From Pyrrhosoma nymphula (taxonomy: Eukaryota; Arthropoda; Insecta; Odonata; Coenagrionidae), in assembly GCA_963573305.1 (NCBI GenBank), contig OY754339.1:74075376-74139375 (forward strand): a stretch of DNA of 64,000 nt, in the 5' to 3' direction. Under the pieces are notes generated by a model, which saw nothing but the letters and a program-made list of their open reading frames with translations, was not told the origin of the DNA and did not search any database. Both the position numbers and the translations under genes were made by a program. Positions 45,605 to 55,736 of this stretch are shown here, piece by piece (position 1 is the first letter of the stretch; every line of letters starts with the position of its first letter).

Positions 45605-46309
45605 TTGCTCTCTGAAAAATTAGACTTAGCTGGTGTCAGGGGTCCTTCAAAAAATTGGTTGTCCTATATCCAAGATAGAACTCAGTATGTCATTATTAAT
45701 AAAGATGGCACTAATTATAAATCTTCCCCTAAAATAATTCATCAAGGTGTTCCTCAGGGTTATGTTCTTGGCCCCATTTTGTTTCTCATTTACATTAATG
45801 ATCTACCCGGTGTTCTACAAGGTATTCCAGGCAGTCATCCCATTTTATTTGCTGATGATACCAATTTTATTATTTCTGCAGCTTCTACTCACGACCTTCT
45901 TACAAGATGTACTCTTGTTACCCAAGGAATTCATTCTTGGGCCACGCAAAATTTTCTTAAAATAAATGTCGAAAAGTCACAAGTTATACAGTTTATTCAC
46001 AAAAACACTCCAACCCAAGTGATTAATATCCCACTTAATGATCAAATTTTGCCTCAGGTCGAGTCAACTAAATTTGTAGGCCTATTTTTAAATTCACATC
46101 TCTATTGGGATTCTCATATAGATATGCTTTTAAAAAAGCTTAATTCTGTCACTTTTCTTATTCGGAATATTCGTTATACTGTTGCCATAGATGTCCTCAT
46201 TTCTCTGTATTATGGTTTATGTTACACATTGTGCAAACTATACTTTTCTGGGGCTCTTCCCATCAAGCAATTTCTATTTTTAAATTACAAAAGAAAATTG
46301 TTCGTTTGA
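45605..46309 (+). pseudogene. LINE reverse transcriptase, catalytic piece
   Basis: 234 codons with motif B (HQGVPQGYVLGPILF), motif C FADD and motif D/E region; frame shifts near 46250 into the thumb segment 46219-46593. Confidence 0.78.
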
Positions 46310-46614
46310 TGACTAATTCTAAGTACGACGCCCCAAGTCTTCCTCTTTTTAGGGATCTTAATTTGTTACCTCTACCCTGTATTTATATTTTTACTGCTAT
46401 GGTATTTACAAAAAATAATCTTTCTAATTTTGCTACAAATGCAGATATACATAACCACAGCACTCGTAATGCAACAAATCTCCATGTTTCATTTACTCGC
46501 ACAAAGTCTACATACAATGGGCCGAGGAATATGGGCCTTATCTTATACAACAAATTGCCTGCCTATTTAAAAAATAACATGTCTGTTCCCTAATTTAAAT
46601 TCCATTTAAAGTAC

Positions 46615-46702
46615 TTCTTGCTTGGGAAAATGTTTTTCAGCATTAACGAATATCTATCGATAGATATTCGTTAATGCTGAAAAACATTTTCCCAAGCAAG
46701 AA
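46615..46702. repeat. 88-bp perfect palindrome
   Basis: 44-base arms, no spacer, centred on CTATC|GATAG, placed in the LINE 3' region about 20 bp after its coding end. Confidence 0.95.
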
Positions 46703-46986
46703 TGCAAGATGATCATTTTGCTAGTTTTTACGTTTTTTGGCTGTTGTGATGTGATTTATCTTTGTAAATATGACGTCTCTTATACTAGTATGCAAACTTT
46801 TTTGTATTACCGGTCCTTGGACAAATAAATATATTATTATTATTCCAATCGGTTGGAACAACTAAATTTTTCAGCAGAAAACTGTTATTTACCTGTAGGG
46901 TATCCATATTCCATTGTAACTTTTAAATGATTGTTGTGAGATTTTAGATCTGCTGATGGACCAGGGAAAGAAACTGCCCTCCTCCC

Positions 46987-47506
46987 AGGGCCGTAGCCAG
47001 GAGAGGCGTCGCCCCTCCTGGAATTTCCTTTGCCCGACCTAGCTTTAAGAGTTTTTTTTAGAGTTTAACGCCTCCCTTTAGTAGGAAAAAGATTAAATAC
47101 TTTGCACAGTTCCACTGGAGATATTTGTTTATTGAGTTAACATGTTGCACTGCACTGAAGCATCATCGACTCAAGTGCTGCAGTGTGGTGAAACATGCTG
47201 GCTCAATAAACAAATATCTCCAGTGGAATTGTGCAAAGCATTTAATCTTTTTCCTACAATGGAATTCCACAAAGTATCAGCCGCCAGCAATAACTTCCAC
47301 CCTTCAGTACTCGGCTTTACAGAGGCGAGCTTTAAGAGTCAAACAATAACCTAAAATAATCCATTGAAAATTAAGACTGCTAATACATATAGTAACCTTG
47401 AAAATATCAAAAAAATTAACAATGTTAACCTTCGCAAGCCTTTATTATGGACTGTCATAAATCTACATTTGCCCATCCTAAAGACATGACCTGGCTATGG
47501 CTTTGC
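46987..47506. mobile_element. hAT-type element (520 bp) with an internal fold-back
   Basis: GGGCCGTAGCCAGGAG left, CTGGCTATGGC right, flanking duplication CTCCTCCC (46979-46986, 47507-47514). Confidence 0.75.
47081..47256. repeat. Fold-back with Penelope-terminus resemblance
   Basis: About 70-bp arms (GTAGGAAAAAGATTAAAT...). The middle has CTGCAGTGTGGTGAAACATG and GATGATGCTTCAGTGC, resembling PLE ends, in both orientations. Confidence 0.6.
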
Positions 47507-47639
47507 CTCCTCCCGTACCTTTAATGAACAAATTTATGAAGCTTAACTTTTTAAAGGTAGGGGAAGTTCCTTTCCATTGTCTATAAGAGATTTAACACTG
47601 TTCTGGCAGGTAGAAAGTCATACTGCAAGTATGTTAGGT

Positions 47640-47770
47640 CAAGGAAAGTCCCTAAAAGCTTCTTCTGGATTTTAACCCAGGACCCCCCAGTCCATAGCCT
47701 AATGCCCCACTTACTGGGCCACCACTCATGGGTGGGTGTTCCAAACTGGTGGTGGGGATGGCCCCTGCCA
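47640..47770 (-). mobile_element. tRNA-derived SINE fragment
   Basis: Minus strand: A-box-like GTGGCCCAGTAAGTGG and B-box-like CTGGGTTAAAATCCAG, related to the SINE at 40.1 kb. Confidence 0.55.
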
Positions 47771-48384
47771 GGGGCACCATCACGGAGGAGCCAGCAGAGC
47801 GTTTTTTGAGCAATGTTTAAAGAATTTTTTTCATTTACTACCAAATCCTTTTTTTTATGAAATAATGGCAAATTTGTTATCTTTTGGCTCTAAAATAAGC
47901 TGTAATAGACTATGACAAGCAACTGTTTTAAGGTTAATGACTTTTCTATCAGAAAGTAGGATAGGCACCATCCCTTCCATTTTGCCTAGGATGCCAGAAA
48001 TCCTAGGTAGAAAGATGTATGTACATCACTGGCCACCATTCCCCATAACATATCCTGTTGCTTACTGTTTTATCAGTTATATAATGCAAACGAATTGCAA
48101 TTTTTAAAACAATATTGATTTAGCTCTGTAATATAATCAGTGACACACATGTCATTGGACATTTCTAATTGTAAATTAGTTGGAATACAGATACCCCTGA
48201 TCAGTAATATGATTGTAAATGACTGCTGTATACATAGACTAAAGTTGTTTGGATTCATAGGTAGGTATGTATAGTTTTTTTATGTAAATTTAAGGATCAA
48301 ATTAGGGAAGTGAAATTTCGTGGCGGTATCATTAAATGAAAGTATAAATGAAAAACTTAAACTTTATGGTTCCACAATGATAAT
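47771..48384. other. Intergenic; no feature seen
   Basis: AT-rich, no recognised repeat. Confidence 0.4.
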
Positions 48385-48391
48385 TTTTTTT

Positions 48392-48436
48392 GCACGACCC
48401 GGGTTTCGACGTACTATACAACGTCATCTTCAGGTG
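48392..48436 (-). ncRNA. Hammerhead-ribozyme-like motif (PLE terminus)
   Basis: Minus strand: CAC-CTGAAGA, stem GACGT/ACGTC, GAAA, palindromic ACCCGGGT, C, GTG. Stem I CAC/GTG and the GTC cleavage triplet fit a type I hammerhead; an extra T sits between core and stem II. Activity not shown. Confidence 0.55.
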
Positions 48437-49310
48437 AAGACTCTACAAAATACTCGTGGTTATATACAGTTTTATTTTTAAATAAGAGATTAAATTTTCT
48501 TATGTTCCAATAATTAAGAATCTTGTCGTTAAGACATTTATTTTTTTAACTAAACAAAAAGTTCGTACATAGATACTCAAGAGACTTAAAAAAAACAAAA
48601 GAACATCAAATGTACGACATTACGTAATTTCCAGATTAATCAAATTAGACTTAAATATAAAACATATACTGCCCTCAGGTAGGGAGGGGAGGGTTTGAGG
48701 GAAGGAAGGTGGGGGGGGGGGGGGTAAGGAGTTGGGGATTGGGTCAGGGAGGCATCGCGTGCTTGAGGAAAATAGGGGGGGGAAGAGAATCCCTGTAGGG
48801 AGCACTCTTCTGAGGTGAAAGAATGTGGAGGGAGGGGTACTTAGTAATACAAAACAAACCATATAAAATAAATCATAACAAAACAAACCATAATACCCTA
48901 TACATGTTTGTCTGTTAAGGTGGAGTGTAGGGGAGGGGTTTTTTCTATCTGGGTTGTTAGGATTAATAGGAGGTTTGGGAGGGGGGGAATGGGAGATTTT
49001 GGAGGGGTGAGTGGGAGTTGTACAAAAAGTCGTCAACAATATTCTGCTTGGAGGGTACACAATTTAAAATATCTAACTGCTCCAATGCGTCTAATTTGTA
49101 TCCTTTCTTTTCTACATGCAACACTTTAACTTCAAAGTCACTGGAGTGGTTGTTCTCTAACAAATGTTTTGCAAATTGTGACGTTGATTTATTGTTTCTT
49201 ACACAGGCTTTGTGATCTGTCACTCTTTCCACAAATTTACGGCCTGTTTGCCCAACGCACACAGCTTCACATTCACATCTTAGTTTATAAACATCATTGT
49301 GAAACCACAA
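48392..49310 (-). mobile_element. Penelope-like 3' end with GIY-YIG piece and hammerhead-like motif
   Basis: 49310-48963 encodes the nuclease start as VYKLRCECEAVCVGQTGRKF then RVTDHKACVRN and HLLENNHSSDFEV. The 3' tail ends in a hammerhead-like sequence at 48392-48436. Poly-G tracts lie between. A different PLE family from the 16-kb copy. Confidence 0.78.
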
Positions 49311-49836
49311 AGTTTAGGTTTTTTATTTATATTATTAATAAGTTCTACCAAGTAACACCTGAAACTACCAGTTATATTAAATGAAAGTATCCAGTCTTGA
49401 AATTCAGCCTTATTTATTTTAAAAAGTGGTACATATATATGTAGAGGTGGAGTGTGAATGCTAAATATTTCACTATGCATACATACCTACATGTTATGTA
49501 TATATTTACTTCCTTGATATGCTTTGAGTCAAGAATCTTAAGATAATTATGCTAGGAAGATTCTTGACAAAGAGCTTCTGTTTGGTGATTGATATCCTTA
49601 ATTTTTAAGAAACTATACATACGAAATAGATATGTATGTAATGCATTTTTTAAGAAGGAAGAATAGCTGTTTCATCCTTCCTTATTTTAAGAAAAGTCAA
49701 CTTAATTTCATTTGAAAATGTATTGACTCACATTTGTAGCAGAATGTAGGTGTTTGTGTACCAAAATGTATTTTATTCTAGCCAGTCAGTCCTAGTAGGT
49801 ATATGAGAGCTATTGCAGAAAATATAAGGGTGTGAC

Positions 49837-49983
49837 TTTCTTGTGATTCAGCCTCACTTTATGTGAATTATCCCCCAATGGATATGCTGTGTGTTTTTGC
49901 ATGTGCAAGAACAATATGTTTTTTTGTCTCAGGGGGGAGGGCAATTGCCCCCTTTTCCCACACCCCCCCTGGATCCGCCACTG
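49837..49983. mobile_element. hAT-type terminus near the DNAAF6 3' end
   Basis: Ends GGATCCGCCACTG with the G/C run typical of the family; GGTGTGAC/GGTGTGAG on the two sides may be the duplication. It lies within the likely DNAAF6 3' UTR. Confidence 0.5.
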
Positions 49984-50001
49984 GGTGTGAGGCTAGAATC
50001 A

Positions 50002-50125
50002 TTAAAAATTAATGAAATCAAATTCCCGGACAATTCTCATAGTAATGGTGATGATCGATTTCTCTTCGTCCCACTTAGCACTTCCAGTATTAGGATCTAT
50101 TTCATGAGGCAGGGGAAGGCCCAAC
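50002..50125 (-). CDS. DNAAF6: DNAAF6 exon 4 (C-terminus)
   Basis: Acceptor CATTCACAG, 40 residues and TAA at 50002-50004. Ends REFDFINF, the conserved last residues of the family. A hAT-type terminus ends 18 bp past the stop, and AATAAA on this strand lies at 49772-49777. Confidence 0.93.
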
Positions 50126-53100
50126 CTGTGAATGGAAAAGTTCATTTTTAATAATATAATATATTTACATATTGGGATGAATAATATCCATATGTTTTGT
50201 CAATAATAGGTACTTTAATACAACATAGAGCATGCATTGACAGTGGATACACCTTAGCTAAAGATAGTTTTTTATGCTGTAGTAGATTTTATTGAAGGGA
50301 AACTATGAATATATACAAGTAAGGTACATATATAAAATTCCGGGGGTGGCAGACATTTGGTATTGTCAGGCAGTTTATTGTAGATCTTAGAGGCCAAGTG
50401 GAAAGACCCTTGTGATTGTTAAAACCTATATGTAGTCCATTTTTCAATGAAATTATTACTTATGTGATTCCCTCCATCTTGGTTGGTTAAAAACTTGATG
50501 TTCCTTCTGCTCTGCTGAAGACTTCATTGTGATGAAATCTCCGGCAGAGGAGTAGAAACATTCATAACCATTGCTGCAGGGAATCCCAAAAGTAATAATT
50601 TTATTGGCAACACCCTTGTTTCAAGTGATCTTCTTTAATAAGTTGAAATAGGTTCTATTAAAACTAAAAAAGTTAGCATTCAAATTATAACCAAATATCC
50701 TGCTGGCTGGAATTTAAAAAAAATAATTAAATTTTTGGTTTTATTTCCATAGTGAAGTGATAAGTGTTTTAACAACCTTGATCGATACCAGGAATAAATC
50801 ATTTGGGAGTACGGACAAGAAAGCAGTGTGCCCACTATCCTCCGCAGCGCCGCCAAATAAAGAATTGACGATGATGGATATCATTGTGTTGGTGGTAGTA
50901 GGAAAAGAAAGATAAATAGTAATGAGACTAAGAAGATTGGCTCTCCGTTAATAGGTACCTACCTATCACAATGCATTTGCACCTGACTGCATGGCATCTC
51001 AATCCAAAAACGACGGGAGATAAGATCAAATCCTCTCTTGACGATAGATTTGATACAAATTTGGACAAATGTATTTGCTTTTAATTCTAAAGGACCATAC
51101 GCTTCCTTTAAAATATTAGTTCCTTACTTGCTTTCTGAGGAGACCAGTGTATGGCCTAAATATGTTGGTACATATTAGAAAATTTGTGCATGGCAAAAGT
51201 CAGTCTTCTGCCAAGAGTAGCGAGTCAACGAGTTAATACCCATCGTTATTAGCCTCAGAATCAACCATCTGACTACCTGAATCTACAATCCCTTCAAAGA
51301 ACTCACACTCTCTTTCACTTTTACATCTTAACATTCAATGTGTCAGAAGCAAGCTGTCAGAACTTGAATTATTGGTCAAGGAACATAATCCTGATGGTTT
51401 GGGTTTATGTGAACACTGGCTGGTACACATGAGGAAATGGCTCCTTTCAAACTTCCAGGTTATGTAGTAAGCTCATATTGCAAAACTACTTGTACAAATG
51501 GTGGTGTGATGATATTAGCCAAGGACAATCTTTCGTTAAATTGTATCATAGTGTCCTGCAATTCTCTGACAGAGAATCATCATGTCTTTTAATGTGTGAC
51601 TTTTAATGTTACCATCAACAACATATCTTTTGTTTTATGTTCCATGTACAGGTCTCCCTTGAGCCAGTTTTTATTGTTCAAAAAGTGTTCCACTGCATTT
51701 TGGACTCCCTGCATAGATCTTGGTAAGAAGACTCAGGGCTCAGAACATGCTAAGTTAAAAAAAAAAATATATGTAGTATGTAATTGTTTGCCCCATTGTT
51801 GTGGAATGAAATTCAAGTTTTATACCTTACCTTGAATTAAATAGGACATTTTTGCCTCCTTTTCTGAAATTCTACCAAGTATATTGTCTCTACTATGAGC
51901 AGGCCCGAATTTAGGACCTCTGATGCCCCTGGGCAAAAAAACATTTGATGCCCCCCCCCCCCCCCCCCCAACTTGAACTGATTGGCAAATTTAAATGAAC
52001 TTGACGTTTCATGTCCATGCCTTTTTTTGTGCAGCTTTCCAGTAATTTTGCCGCCCCCTAAAATGTGCCGCCCTGGGCAGTTGCCCGGTTTGTCCTGCCG
52101 TAAATACAGCCCTGACTATGAGGTATATACATACAAATGTTTTCCCAGATTCCTTCACTTCATAAAATGAAGTACTCCCTAATAAAAGCTACCTGTAGAG
52201 GTATATTGGAACTCTTTGCTTATTTAATATTGAAATTAAGAAGTCAATAACATCGCACTATGAGGTACACCTAAATGTTTGCCCTGTTGTTGTCAAGTTA
52301 AATAGGTACCTTACGTTAAGGTATACCAAAAATTTTAGCTTTCAATTCTGCCACAGTTCGGCAAAGAGAGACAAAGAAATTGTTCATGCAAGAAAAAACC
52401 ATCCAGTACTGGGAATCAAACCACAGACCTTCGACATGTCGAGCCAAAACACAGATTTTTGTCTTTATGCTACCTAGGCTTTGTGATAATGTTTTGGAGA
52501 ATTTAAAGGAATTTACAGATTACGCCCTTGCATTTTCCATCAATACCTAAGAATGGCAGTTCAAGGGAGGAAAGGACTTCAAAGAACTTCACTTCATCCT
52601 AAATAGGATTCAACCTCACTGGCAATATGTATATTCAATGACAGTCTTCAATATTCAATCAGAAACACAGAAATAGTACTTTTATTAGTTTGCCCCTGAG
52701 GTACGAGGAGAAAAAGAAACAAACCTGTACAGTGGAGACCGGATATCAATGCGTGTTGGCTGAACGTTCAGATCAATTTTGTCAATTGATTCCCCTTCTA
52801 AGTTGACAGTCACCACCATATTTTCACAGCTTGAGGTTAGAGGAGTTTTGCATCCCATCTAATGAACCAGGATCACTTGTTAGATATGTAGTAGAAATCT
52901 AACACTTAATCTGTATATAATTTTCATGCACTATAATAATAATTTTATTAAGCCTAAGATATTATGTCAAAGTATAATATAAAATTGACAATTCCTAATT
53001 CATTTTACTCATTTCAGTAATTTTTCAAGGTTGGTCATGTCTTTTAACTTGGTGGTAATTTATTGTATAAGTGTATCTGCATATTTTGAGAGCTTTTAGA

Positions 53101-55312
53101 ATATTAAATGGTATAAGATCAGGAAAGATGTATTTCCTGTTTTATTATCATTCTTTTATCATCCTTGGTAGTGAAATCGAAAGAGCACTACGAGACATAA
53201 AAAGGAATAATGCAGAGTTTGTAAAGAATATAGGAAAGAATGGAATAGGAAAACTTTTTGTGCTTTTTTGTAGGGTTAATGAGGATGGAGTGTGGCCGGA
53301 GGTTTTCGCATAGACAGTGGCAGTTCTGATACTTAAGAAGAGCTAGGTAAAAATTTGCAAAGATTATCAGATAATAAGCTTAATATCCCACATGGCCGAA
53401 GTAGTTCTGAAAATTATAAAGAGAAAGCTGATGAATATCTGGAGGATGACCAGTTTGGGTTTACGAGAGGGACGGGAAGGCGGGACGCTATAGCAGTGAT
53501 TAGGATGCTAGTGGAAAGAAACCTAGAATATGGGCAGTATGTTTTTGCTTGCTTTGTAGACTTTGAGAAGATAGGATGGACTGGACAAAATTAATGAAAG
53601 TGCTGAAGAAATTAGAGATCAATTGGAGGAACAGGCATCTCATTCGGAATCTGTACATAAACCACACAATACAGATGAGGGTAGCCAATGGAGAATCAGG
53701 ATGGGCCATGATAGGATGGGGAGTGCCCTCTATTGCTGTTGCTTTTTAATATGTATTCAGAAGAAATGGTATGGGGGGAGATGGAGGTAGGAAGGGATCT
53801 GAAAAAGTTGGCGAGATTTGCGGTTGACCAAGCATTGGTTTGTCAGTCTGCCAAGGGGTTACTGTCAATGATGAATGGGGAAAAGGTGCCTTGCGAAAGG
53901 TATGGAATGAAGATAAACAATATGAAGACGTAAGTGATGAGATTTTCTAGAAGTGAGAAGGCAGAGCTGAATATAAGAGTGGGAGGGTACAAAATAGAGC
54001 AGGTTGGGCAGTTTGCATACCTGGGTAGTATTTTGGAGGAGAATGGGTTAAGTGGTAGGGACATCAGATGTAGAATGTCCCTGGAGAAGCATTTTCAAAG
54101 AGAAGGGAATTTATGAGGGGGGGAGTCTGAGAAGAGACGTGGAAGAGGAAGGTGGAGGATAGTAATTCTGGATGAAATGAGGTAGACAATATGAGGAATT
54201 TAAGCGAGAGCTAATGGTGGGCCAACTATATTAGGGAAAGCGAGATGAGAAATTGAGATGATAGGGTAAGTATTGTCCAAAAACCTAACAATCAGATGGT
54301 AGAATACTCAAATAAATGAAATCATGCAATTGACCTACTTACCTAAAGTAATGTCACCTTCAAGGAAATTATGATTTCCAAATTTGAATGAAGTGTTATG
54401 TAATGCATGTGGGCTCATGCATGAGACAATTTTAAATTATATAGGATTACTAATAGATTCACTAAGTCGCTGCCATTATCAAATAGTCACTGCGATAGTA
54501 CAAGAAAAGTGGACAATCAATGTTGCACATCAGATTAACCCTTTCTGTCCAGACCAGCATCCCTTTTAATATTCTAGTCCATTTCCAGACCCAGTATGGT
54601 ATGCAGAACTGTTTTAATTCCTTCTCAGTTACAGATCAGATGCAGACGTCTATAAATAGACGCCTGCATCTGATCTGTAACTAACTATAGTTCTTCGTTC
54701 CTCTCAAGTTCCAGTGACCAGTTTCAGTGGTCTGTTAGACCACAATGGGTCCTGACTAAATTACATAGGAAAATATTTTGGCCCATTATGGCAATTCAAT
54801 GGCCTTCCTCACCTGGAGTAAACTCAAATACAAATTATTTCACGGTACATTGATTAAAAACATACCTGAAGGTACATGTCTTCTGGGCTTACAGTTTGGC
54901 TGTATTTTATCTCATACGCTGGCTTTTTACGGTGATCATATTGTTCTTCGAAATGCATTTCATCCACCTCTTTGTCATCCCATATTTCTTTAGCATCTTT
55001 TATTTTATCGCTTCTCGAATCATTATGTACATTCGTGCTCTTACTTGGCCCAATGTGACCAGGCCCTAGATTCAAATTATAAATGTTTGACTCACTCGTT
55101 TCTTAAAAGCATATAATGTATGACAAATTAAGATAAGAACCTAAATTATATTTAGCATCGAGGAAAGGATAAATTGCCATTATAGCAACGATAATGGCAA
55201 AATATAACTTGCCAATCCTTGAGTGGCCTGCAACTGGCAGATCTTCATCACTATCGGACTCATTTTCTGATTTAAGGAGTTTGGTCAAACTTTTCACGGT
55301 ATCGTAATCCAT
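50002..55312 (-). CDS. DNAAF6: Dynein axonemal assembly factor 6 / PIH1D3 homolog (4 exons, complete)
   Basis: Exons 55213-55312, 54866-55065, 52725-52858 and 50002-50125 sum to 558 bp and encode 185 aa (human 214). The family-typical path is clear: MDYDTVKSLTKLL, an acidic stretch, GPGHIGPSK, then EIWDDKEVDE and YEIKYSQTVSPEDMYLQ, TPLTSSCENMVVTVNLEGES in the PIH domain, and the CS-like end with KWDEEKSIITITMR and EFDFINF at the stop. DNAAF6 works with DNAAF2/DNAAF4 and HSP90 in cytoplasmic preassembly of axonemal dynein arms, so the organism should have motile cilia or sperm flagella. The first intron has a GC donor (ATTG|GCAAGT); the nearby GT site would break the frame. Intron 2 holds a decayed LINE. 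Divergent from KARS, 389 bp between ATGs. Confidence 0.94.
50126..51260. other. DNAAF6 intron 3; no confident feature
   Basis: AT-rich. A GC-richer stretch at 50340-50600 looks repeat-like (GGCAGACATTTGG...) but was not identified. Confidence 0.35.
51270..51840 (+). mobile_element. LINE endonuclease fragment
   Basis: Frame pieces SKLSELELLVKEHNPDGLGL then CEHWL match the N-terminal part of LINE endonucleases (N-x-R-S-L...D...TETWL pattern). Internal deletion, then non-matching sequence. Confidence 0.5.
51900..52114. mobile_element. hAT-type MITE with C run (215 bp)
   Basis: CAGGCCCGAATTTAGG left, AAATACAGCCCTG right, perfect duplication ACTATGAG (51892-51899, 52115-52122). Confidence 0.88.
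52385..52495 (-). mobile_element. tRNA-derived SINE fragment
   Basis: Minus strand: TAGGTAGCATAAAGAC (A-box-like) and GTGGTTTGATTCCC (B box). Confidence 0.55.
52725..52858 (-). CDS. DNAAF6: DNAAF6 exon 3 (PIH domain)
   Basis: Acceptor TTCATTAG, donor TACAG|GTTTGT; residues 101-144. Begins MGCKTPLTSSCENM and ends RIDIRSPLY with the split arginine. Confidence 0.93.
53080..54260 (+). mobile_element. Decayed LINE (BovB/craft-like) in DNAAF6 intron 2
   Basis: In order: FVKNIGKNGIGKLFVL, YLEDDQFGFTRGTGRRDAI (normally Q-x-GFRxGxGTRDAI), LLLLFNMYSEEM, FAVDQALVCQSAKGLL (decayed YADD), GMKINNMKT, QVGQFAYLGSILEENG. Many stops; antisense to the host gene. Confidence 0.78.
54627..54682. repeat. Near-perfect 56-bp palindrome
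   Basis: 27-base arms with one mismatch and a 2-base spacer (AGTTACAGATCAGATGCAG...). Confidence 0.9.
54866..55065 (-). CDS. DNAAF6: DNAAF6 exon 2
   Basis: Acceptor AATCTAG, donor CTTCAG|GTATGT; 66 full codons, with the conserved GHIGPSK and EDMYLQ segments at its ends. Confidence 0.93.
55213..55312 (-). CDS. DNAAF6: DNAAF6 exon 1
   Basis: ATG at 55312; 33 codons plus one base. The donor G|GCAAGTT is a GC donor. Joining to GGCCTGG of exon 2 yields I-G-P-G-H-I-G-P, the conserved family sequence. Confidence 0.9.
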
Positions 55313-55701
55313 TCTCGTAATACAGATTATCAAATTAATATTTTTAGCAAAGTAGTGGTAATCTCCTTAGTAACTGAAGGGGCGTTGATTCGGCATAACC
55401 CAAGTTACCATGGCGACCTCACTTTTAAATCGTTTAAATTTCCCCGCCAATCCACGACTGCCAGGCACCTCATTGCCCTCATATGTTTCTCGGGGAAAAT
55501 TATAATATAGGCTAAAATAAATGCTTTATTCTTTAGCTTGATTTTTTAAAATGAATCATTAACTTCACCACCGATATAATGAATGTAAATAAATACAGGT
55601 GACTTCTCGCAACGATCGCAACTTTCTTCCAGCATTGCTTCATGTAATTCTAGAGTGCACCACAAGCCCGCCACGGAATCAAGATCGCCGAAGTGGTCAC
55701 T
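55313..55701. promoter_or_regulatory. Shared DNAAF6/KARS promoter region
   Basis: Only 389 bp separate the two divergent start codons and no transposon was recognised in it, unlike most of the window. A bidirectional promoter is inferred from spacing. No TATA box at a convincing position was found. Confidence 0.55.
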
Positions 55702-55736
55702 ATGTCTGAAGTTGCGGGGGAGAAGTTGTCGAAAAA
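55702..55736 (+). CDS. KARS1: KARS exon 1
   Basis: ATG TCT GAA, 11 codons plus AA, donor AA|GTATGT. AA joins the T of exon 2 to encode the Asn of NELKRRLK. Confidence 0.85.

Larger units (their letters stand above)
43880..46862 (+). mobile_element. LINE (CR1/L2-group-like) with endonuclease end, RT and ATT tail
   Basis: Endonuclease end SNMDVHDTKSEVNISD then SDHYPVM, split by a hAT MITE at 44029-44493. The RT follows: 44821-45408 contains FSAGIDEIPNFVIRLC and KTSKVIPLYKKKGSPHDFNSF; 45605-46309 contains QGVPQGYVLGPILFLIYIND and the catalytic FADD box in LLFADDT-like LFADDTNFIIS; 46219-46593 the thumb. Two frameshifts and a stop break the ORF. The 3' end has AAATATATTATTATTATT. Upstream endonuclease parts are missing. 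Confidence 0.8.

Noticed and set aside
10860..52495. tRNA-like A and B boxes at 10.9, 18.6, 20.8, 38.3, 40.1, 47.7 and 52.4 kb
   Set aside because: No intact cloverleaf or anticodon arm; related bodies and a repeat tail at 40.1 kb mark them as SINEs or fragments.
53071..53313. 80-codon plus-strand frame as a host gene
   Set aside because: Its end and the following pieces match LINE reverse transcriptase order in a DNAAF6 intron.
55103..55333. Minus-strand frame starting MIICITR upstream of DNAAF6 ATG and reading on past GHSRIG
   Set aside because: The upstream Met adds residues absent from the family, and the downstream part (KLYFAIIV...) is intron read-through after the GC donor.
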